From: CADCVW01 sp035644935
Lineage (GTDB): Bacteria; Pseudomonadota; Alphaproteobacteria; Sphingomonadales; Sphingomonadaceae
DNA length: 45,503 nucleotides
Assembly (NCBI GenBank): GCA_035644935.1
Contig: DASQNO010000090.1
Location: forward strand, 1-45,503
Direction: 5' to 3'
In this document: positions 41,382-45,503 of the stretch, in pieces
How positions within the stretch are numbered: the first letter of the stretch is position 1
How the letters are laid out: every line of letters starts with the position of its first letter
Notes under the pieces: generated by a model
What the model was told of the DNA's origin: nothing
What the model saw: only the letters and a program-made list of their open reading frames with translations
Database searches by the model: none
Position numbers and translations under genes: made by a program

Positions 41382-42121
41382 TGACCGAACATCCGCACGT
41401 CGTGGGGCTGATACCCGCGCCCCGGCGCCAGGAAGCGCCGACGCTGTTCACGGCCTTGATCGGCGGCGGCCTGCCGTTCTGCTGCCTCCAACGCCTGCGC
41501 ACGGCCCTGCGCCGCAACGGCGGCGGTCAGGTCGGCGAGCTGCTGTGCTTGGAGGGCGAGCAGCTGATTGCCCGCTTGAGTGGCTTGGAGCGCGCCGGTC
41601 GCGGACTGGCTGGAGGTGACCAGCGCCTGCATCTCGGCGCGGTTGGTGTCGATGTTGCCGACGACACCGGCCTGAACGCGAAGCGCATCCTGCAGCGCGC
41701 CTACCGAGGTCGCCCAACGCTCGCGAGCGTTGCGGAGCATCGCCTCGTTCGACTGCCCGCCGGCCGCGCCGTAGGTCGTCGTGAACGCCCGATCGATATC
41801 CTGGACATCGTAGGCGACGCGCTGTGCCTGTTGCAGCAAGCTCTGCGTCCGCTGCACCGAGCGCTGGAGCTGCTGGAGCGAAGAGTAAGGGAGCGAGGCG
41901 AGGTTGCGCGCCTGATTGACCAGCATCTGCGCCTCGTTGGTGAGGCTCTGGATCTGGTTGTTGATTTGGTCGAGCGCGCGCGCCGCCTGCAGGACGTTCT
42001 GGGCGTAGTTGGTCGGGTCCTTGACGACGAGTTGCGCCTGGGCGGGAACGCCCGTGGTCAGCGTCAGCGAGAGGGCGGCGGCTCCGGCAAGCAGCGTGCG
42101 GGCAAGCGTGTTCTTCCTCAT
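41378..42121 (-). CDS. trbJ: conjugal transfer protein TrbJ (VirB5-like)
   Basis: 247 residues from ATG 42121 (ATGA overlap with the trbE stop). The signal peptide ends GVPAQA. The rest is helical and Gln/Ala-rich, with VVKDPTNYAQNVLQAARAL near the start and coiled-coil segments (QLQRSVQRTQSLLQQAQRVA). TrbJ is a pilus-associated or minor pilin-like periplasmic protein. Confidence 0.92.
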   Translation of the reverse strand: MRKNTLARTLLAGAAALSLTLTTGVPAQAQLVVKDPTNYAQNVLQAARALDQINNQIQSLTNEAQMLVNQARNLASLPYSSLQQLQRSVQRTQSLLQQAQRVAYDVQDIDRAFTTTYGAAGGQSNEAMLRNARERWATSVGALQDALRVQAGVVGNIDTNRAEMQALVTSSQSATGALQATQAGNQLLALQAQQLADLTAAVAAQGRAQALEAAERQAAADQGREQRRRFLAPGRGYQPHDVRMFGQ

Positions 42122-44553
42122 GGCTTGGTCTCCTGGTCGAGGGTGGTGATGAGGTCGGCGGCCCAAGGCAGTCCGCACCGGCGCAGCCAGGCCGCGGCAA
42201 AGCCGCCGCGACCGCTGCTAGCGAGCACTTCGGCGATGGCGGTCTGGTCAGCCTTCGAGTTGGCGGCGGTGAAGGCGAGTGCCACGGAGCCCAGCCCGAG
42301 CTCGAACAGCCGGTTTCCGCGACGGCTCTGGGCGTAGTAGTCGCGCTTGGGCGTCGCCCGAGCGACTATGTCGATCTGCCGGTCGTTGAGCCCGAACTTC
42401 TCGTAGATGCGGGCGATCTGCGGTTCGAGCGCGCGCTCGTTGGCGAGGAAGACGCGTGTGAGGCAGCTCTCGACGATGGCGGGCGCGATCGCCGAGCCGT
42501 CGATGTCGGCGAGGCTCTGCGTGGCGAACACGACGCTCGCGTTCTTTTTGCGGAGCGTCTTCAGCCACTCGCGCAGCTGACTCCCAAAGGTCGGCTCATC
42601 CAGCGCCAGCCAACCCTCGTCGACGATGACCAAAGTGGCGCTGCCGTCGAGCCGCGCCTCGATGCGATGGAACAGGTAAGCGAGCACGGCGGGCGCTGCG
42701 GCGGTCCCGATCAGCCCCTCGGTCTCGAACGCCTGGACGCTCGCGATCCCGAGCCGCTCATGGTCGCCGTCGAGGAGCCGCCCCCAAGGTCCGCCGAGGC
42801 AGTATGGCTGAAGCGCTCGCTTCAGCGAATTGCTCTGCAACAGCACCGACAGCCCGGTCAGCGTGCGCTCGGCATGCGGCGCGGACGCGAGGCTGGAAAG
42901 CGCCGACCAGAGATGGTCCTTGACCTCGGGCGTGACCGGCACCCCTTCGCGGGCGAGGACCCCGGCCAGCCAGTCGGCAGCCCAGGCGCGTTCGGCTGGC
43001 TCGTCGATCTCGGACAGCGGCTGCAAGGCCACCGGCTCCGTCGCGCTTTCCGACAGAGCGCCGCCCAAGTCGTGCCAGTCCCCGCCCATGGCGAGCGCGG
43101 CGGCGCGGATGGAACCGCCGAAGTCGAAGGCGAACACCTGAGCCGCGGGATAGCGCCGGAACTGCAGCGCCATGAGCGCCAGCAGCACGCTCTTGCCGGC
43201 CCCGGTCGGCCCGACCACGAGCGTGTGGCCGACATCGCCGACGTGGAGTGAGAAGCGGAACGGCGTCGAGCCCTCGGTGGCTGCGTAGAACAGCGGCGGC
43301 CCGCTGAGATGCTCGTTCCACTCAGGCCCAGCCCACACCCCCGAGAGCGGGATCATGTGCGCCAGGTTGATGGTGGAGATCGGCGGCTGGCGGACGTTGG
43401 CGTAGAGGTCACCGGGTAGGCTCCCGAGCCAAGCCTCAACCGCGTTCACGCCTTCGGTGATGGTGGTGAAGTCGCGGCCCTGGATGACCTTCTCGATCAG
43501 CCGCAGCCGATCGGCGGCGACGCGTGGGTCGTCGTGCCAGACGGTCACGGTGGCGGTGACATAGGCGTGCCCGACCATGTCGGCGCCGAGTTCCTGGAGC
43601 GCCTCGTCGGCGTCTGCGGCCTTGTTCGCGGCATCCGTGTCGACCAGCGAGGACGCCTCGTTGGTCAGCACCTCCTTTAGGATCGCGGCGATATTCTTGC
43701 GCTTGGCGAACCACTGGCGGCGGATGCGGCCGAGCAGCTTGGCCGCGTCGGTCTTGTCCATGCAGACGGCGCGGGTCACCCAGCGGTACGGGAAAGCGAG
43801 CCGGTTCAGCTCGTCGAGGATCCCGGGGAAGGTGGAAGACGGAAATCCGACCACAGAAAGTGTGCGGAGGTGCGCTGACCCAAGCCGCGGCTCCAGCCCG
43901 CCGGCGAGCGGCTGGTCGGCGAGCAGCGCGTCCAGGTGCATCGGCGTCTCGGGGACGCGCACCTTGTGGCGCTTGGTCGAAACGCAGGCGTGCAGGTAGG
44001 TCAGCGTCTCGGCATCGGAGAGCCAGGCCGCTTCCGGCACGAAGCCGGCGATCAGGTTCAGCAGCCGGTCGGTGCGATCGACGAACTGATCGAGATGGTC
44101 ACGGGCAGACCCGCCCCGATCCGCGCGGCCTTCGTAGAGCCAGCCTTCGGCGCGGCTGGCGTCGTCCGCAGGGGGCATCCAGACGAAGGTGAGAACATAG
44201 GCGCTGTCGAAGTGCGCGCCCTCCGCCTCGAACTGCGAGCGGCGCTCGGCGTCAACGAGACCGGAAGTCTCGTCAGGAAAGTTGCTGTCAGGGTAGCGCT
44301 CCGCAGGCTGGCGGCTCGCCTCAACGAACAGCGTCCACCCGCTACCCAAGCGCCGGATCGCGCTGTTGAGCCGGGCGGACGCACCGACCAGCTCCGAAGC
44401 CGTCGCGCTGTCGAGATCTGGGCCGCGGAAGCGGGCACTGCGCTGGAGCGAGCCGTCCTTGTTGAGGACGACGCCCGTGCCGACCAGCGCCGCCCAAGGC
44501 AGGAAGTCGGAGAGCGCCTGTGGCTTCTTGCGGTACTCGGTGAGGTTCAGCAT
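42118..44553 (-). CDS. trbE: conjugal transfer ATPase TrbE (VirB4 family)
   Basis: 811 residues, full length. The N-terminal domain starts MLNLTEYRKKPQALSDFLPW, typical of TrbE. The C-terminal ATPase has Walker A VVGPTGAGKSVLLA (about residue 451) and Walker B TLVIVDEGWLALDEP (about 644), then KKNASVVFATQSLADIDGS. It powers pilus assembly and substrate transfer from the inner membrane. The plus-strand tautomerase gene begins 48 bases before its start. Confidence 0.95.
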   Translation of the reverse strand: MLNLTEYRKKPQALSDFLPWAALVGTGVVLNKDGSLQRSARFRGPDLDSATASELVGASARLNSAIRRLGSGWTLFVEASRQPAERYPDSNFPDETSGLVDAERRSQFEAEGAHFDSAYVLTFVWMPPADDASRAEGWLYEGRADRGGSARDHLDQFVDRTDRLLNLIAGFVPEAAWLSDAETLTYLHACVSTKRHKVRVPETPMHLDALLADQPLAGGLEPRLGSAHLRTLSVVGFPSSTFPGILDELNRLAFPYRWVTRAVCMDKTDAAKLLGRIRRQWFAKRKNIAAILKEVLTNEASSLVDTDAANKAADADEALQELGADMVGHAYVTATVTVWHDDPRVAADRLRLIEKVIQGRDFTTITEGVNAVEAWLGSLPGDLYANVRQPPISTINLAHMIPLSGVWAGPEWNEHLSGPPLFYAATEGSTPFRFSLHVGDVGHTLVVGPTGAGKSVLLALMALQFRRYPAAQVFAFDFGGSIRAAALAMGGDWHDLGGALSESATEPVALQPLSEIDEPAERAWAADWLAGVLAREGVPVTPEVKDHLWSALSSLASAPHAERTLTGLSVLLQSNSLKRALQPYCLGGPWGRLLDGDHERLGIASVQAFETEGLIGTAAAPAVLAYLFHRIEARLDGSATLVIVDEGWLALDEPTFGSQLREWLKTLRKKNASVVFATQSLADIDGSAIAPAIVESCLTRVFLANERALEPQIARIYEKFGLNDRQIDIVARATPKRDYYAQSRRGNRLFELGLGSVALAFTAANSKADQTAIAEVLASSGRGGFAAAWLRRCGLPWAADLITTLDQETKP

Positions 44554-44600
44554 GACGGCGCCACGCGCGCTTGCGGCGTGCTGAAACTCGGGAGGCGCTC

Positions 44601-44816
44601 GTGCCCTACGTGAACATTCAGATCACGCGCGGAGCGACCCGCGAACAGAAGAAGGAGCTCGTTGCTCGCGTGACGGCGACGCTCGTCGAGGTGCTCGGCA
44701 AGAAACCCGAGCACACGCACATCGTCATCCAGGAGATCGCGGACGAGGATTGGGGCTATGCCGGCCTGCTGACCGACGAGTGGCGGGCCAAAGGCGAGAG
44801 CGGAGACGGCGGGTAG
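44601..44816 (+). CDS. 4-oxalocrotonate-tautomerase-like protein
   Basis: 71 residues from GTG 44601, with GGAGG 5 bases upstream. The mature protein begins with Pro (PYVNIQITRGATREQKKELV), the catalytic Pro-1 of the tautomerase superfamily. KPEHTHIVIQEIADEDWGYAG matches the second beta strand and C-terminal part. It would catalyse keto-enol tautomerisation of small acids in the cytosol. It lies on the strand opposite to the trb operon in the gap between trbD and trbE. No aromatic degradation genes are nearby, so its role here is unclear. Confidence 0.88.
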   Translation: MPYVNIQITRGATREQKKELVARVTATLVEVLGKKPEHTHIVIQEIADEDWGYAGLLTDEWRAKGESGDGG

Positions 44817-44828
44817 CGTCAGCATAGC

Positions 44829-45101
44829 TCAAACTCCGAGGTGTGGCGGGTAGCGGAGGTGGCGGCGGACCACGTCGACGAACTGCGCGTCGCGCTTGGC
44901 CGCCCACACGGCCAGGAGGTGGCCGACGAGCCAGATTGCGAGCCCCGCGAGCCAGAGCCGAAGCCCAAGCCCGATCGCGGCGGCGAGCGTGCCGTTGGCG
45001 ATCGCCACGGCCCGAGGCGCACCGCCGAGCAGGATCGGCTCGGCGAGCGCGCGGTGCACCGGTGCGGTGAAGCCCGGCACCTGATCGTCGGCCAGGCGCA
45101 T
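44829..45101 (-). CDS. trbD: conjugal transfer protein TrbD (VirB3 family)
   Basis: 90 residues: PGFTAPVHRALAEPILLGGA is the typical TrbD/VirB3 start, then two membrane segments (VAIANGTLAAAIGLGLRLWL, AGLAIWLVGHLLAVWAAKRD). It is an inner-membrane partner of the VirB4 ATPase. Its ATG overlaps the trbC stop (TGATG). Confidence 0.92.
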   Translation of the reverse strand: MRLADDQVPGFTAPVHRALAEPILLGGAPRAVAIANGTLAAAIGLGLRLWLAGLAIWLVGHLLAVWAAKRDAQFVDVVRRHLRYPPHLGV

Positions 45102-45418
45102 CAGACGAGCGCTCCGCCGCCGAAGCTGAAGAAGCTCAGGAAGAAAGAGCTGGCCGCGAACGCGATCGACAGACCGAAAACGATCTGGATGAGCTTACGC
45201 GCGCCGCCGGACGTGTCGCCGAAGGCGAGCGTCAGGCCGGTGATGATGATGATCATCACCGCGATGATCTTGGCAACCGGACCTTCGATCGACTCCAGAA
45301 TGCTTTGGAGCGGAGCTTCCCACGGCATGTTCGAGCCCGCAGCCCAGGCTGGTGCGGCGAAGAGAAAATATCCGGCTAGCGCGGTTGTGGCCGCGAGGCG
45401 TTGACGCAGCTTGGTCAT
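45101..45418 (-). CDS. trbC: conjugal transfer pilin TrbC (VirB2 family)
   Basis: 105 residues from ATG 45418 (TGATG overlap with trbB). A long signal peptide ends AWA; two membrane segments (GPVAKIIAVMIIIITGLTLA, LIQIVFGLSIAFAASSFFLS) are typical of the pilin precursor. It polymerises into the mating pilus after processing. Confidence 0.92.
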   Translation of the reverse strand: MTKLRQRLAATTALAGYFLFAAPAWAAGSNMPWEAPLQSILESIEGPVAKIIAVMIIIITGLTLAFGDTSGGARKLIQIVFGLSIAFAASSFFLSFFSFGGGALV

Positions 45419-45503
45419 CAATGGTCTCCTGCAGGGATGAGCGGGGCGAGGCGGTAATCGCCGGACGCGTCGAGCCCCTGGACGCGGGCGAGTTCGGACA
45501 AGC
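45418..45503 (-). CDS. trbB: C-terminal end of TrbB (VirB11-type ATPase), truncated by the window
   Basis: The last 28 codons read LSELARVQGLDASGDYRLAP and LIPAGDH before TGA. The ending LDxxGDYRLAPL is characteristic of TrbB, the hexameric ATPase that starts trb operons. The rest lies outside the window. Confidence 0.8.
   Translation of the reverse strand, partial: LSELARVQGLDASGDYRLAPLIPAGDH

Noticed and set aside
1..45503. CRISPR array, rRNA genes, complete tRNA genes or intact insertion sequences
   Set aside because: I saw no regularly spaced repeats, no rRNA-like sequence, no complete tRNA fold and no transposase; only the tRNA-Leu fragment at 16921.

Overview
The window looks like chromosome of a GC-rich alphaproteobacterium of the sphingomonad type. 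This rests on the protein sequences of the housekeeping genes (rpsM, rpsK, rpoA, rplQ, guaA), a dispersed short palindromic repeat typical of these genomes, and the high-GC codon use. No database search was possible; all names come from reading the translations.

Left part (1-14786, core genome with scars). A DUF3857/transglutaminase-type exported protein runs off the left edge. Then come the alpha-operon ribosomal genes rpsM-rpsK-rpoA and, 2.1 kb later, rplQ. The usual rpoA-rplQ junction is broken by a polytopic His-rich membrane protein on the other strand and by a remnant of a phage/GTA-type terminase large subunit. A frameshifted terminase-small-subunit-like gene sits just before rpsM. Next are a secreted S9A prolyl oligopeptidase, an outer-membrane beta-barrel divergent from a LysR regulator, a small secreted protein and guaA.

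Middle part (14787-36700, island left end and cargo). Directly after guaA lie a P4-type tyrosine integrase, preceded by five copies of TGACGGT, and an AlpA-like regulator. A 52-bp tRNA-Leu 3' fragment follows, which looks like an attachment-site scar. The cargo is: a Crp/Fnr regulator with a perfect palindrome at its start and a divergent His-rich exported protein; a copper module (copA-cueR-dmeF divergent from a CopZ-like chaperone and a DUF305 protein, with two nearly identical CueR-type operators between them); an RND efflux system (adaptor, pump, NodT channel) in one operon with an exported isochorismatase-like hydrolase, an NTF2-like protein and a chimeric gene; an EF-hand lipoprotein, a DoxX-like protein and Dps; three tandem AraC paralogues coupled by GTGA overlaps and preceded by a possible 25-codon leader; and a LysR regulator.

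Right part (36639-45503, conjugation). A tightly overlapping minus-strand trb operon (trbB-C-D-E-J-K-L-F-G-I plus a DUF2274 gene) encodes a mating-pair-formation type IV secretion system. It is interrupted only by a plus-strand 4-oxalocrotonate-tautomerase-like gene between trbD and trbE. Together the integrase, metal/efflux cargo and trb genes suggest an integrative conjugative element, or a composite of several, inserted at guaA and continuing beyond the right edge.
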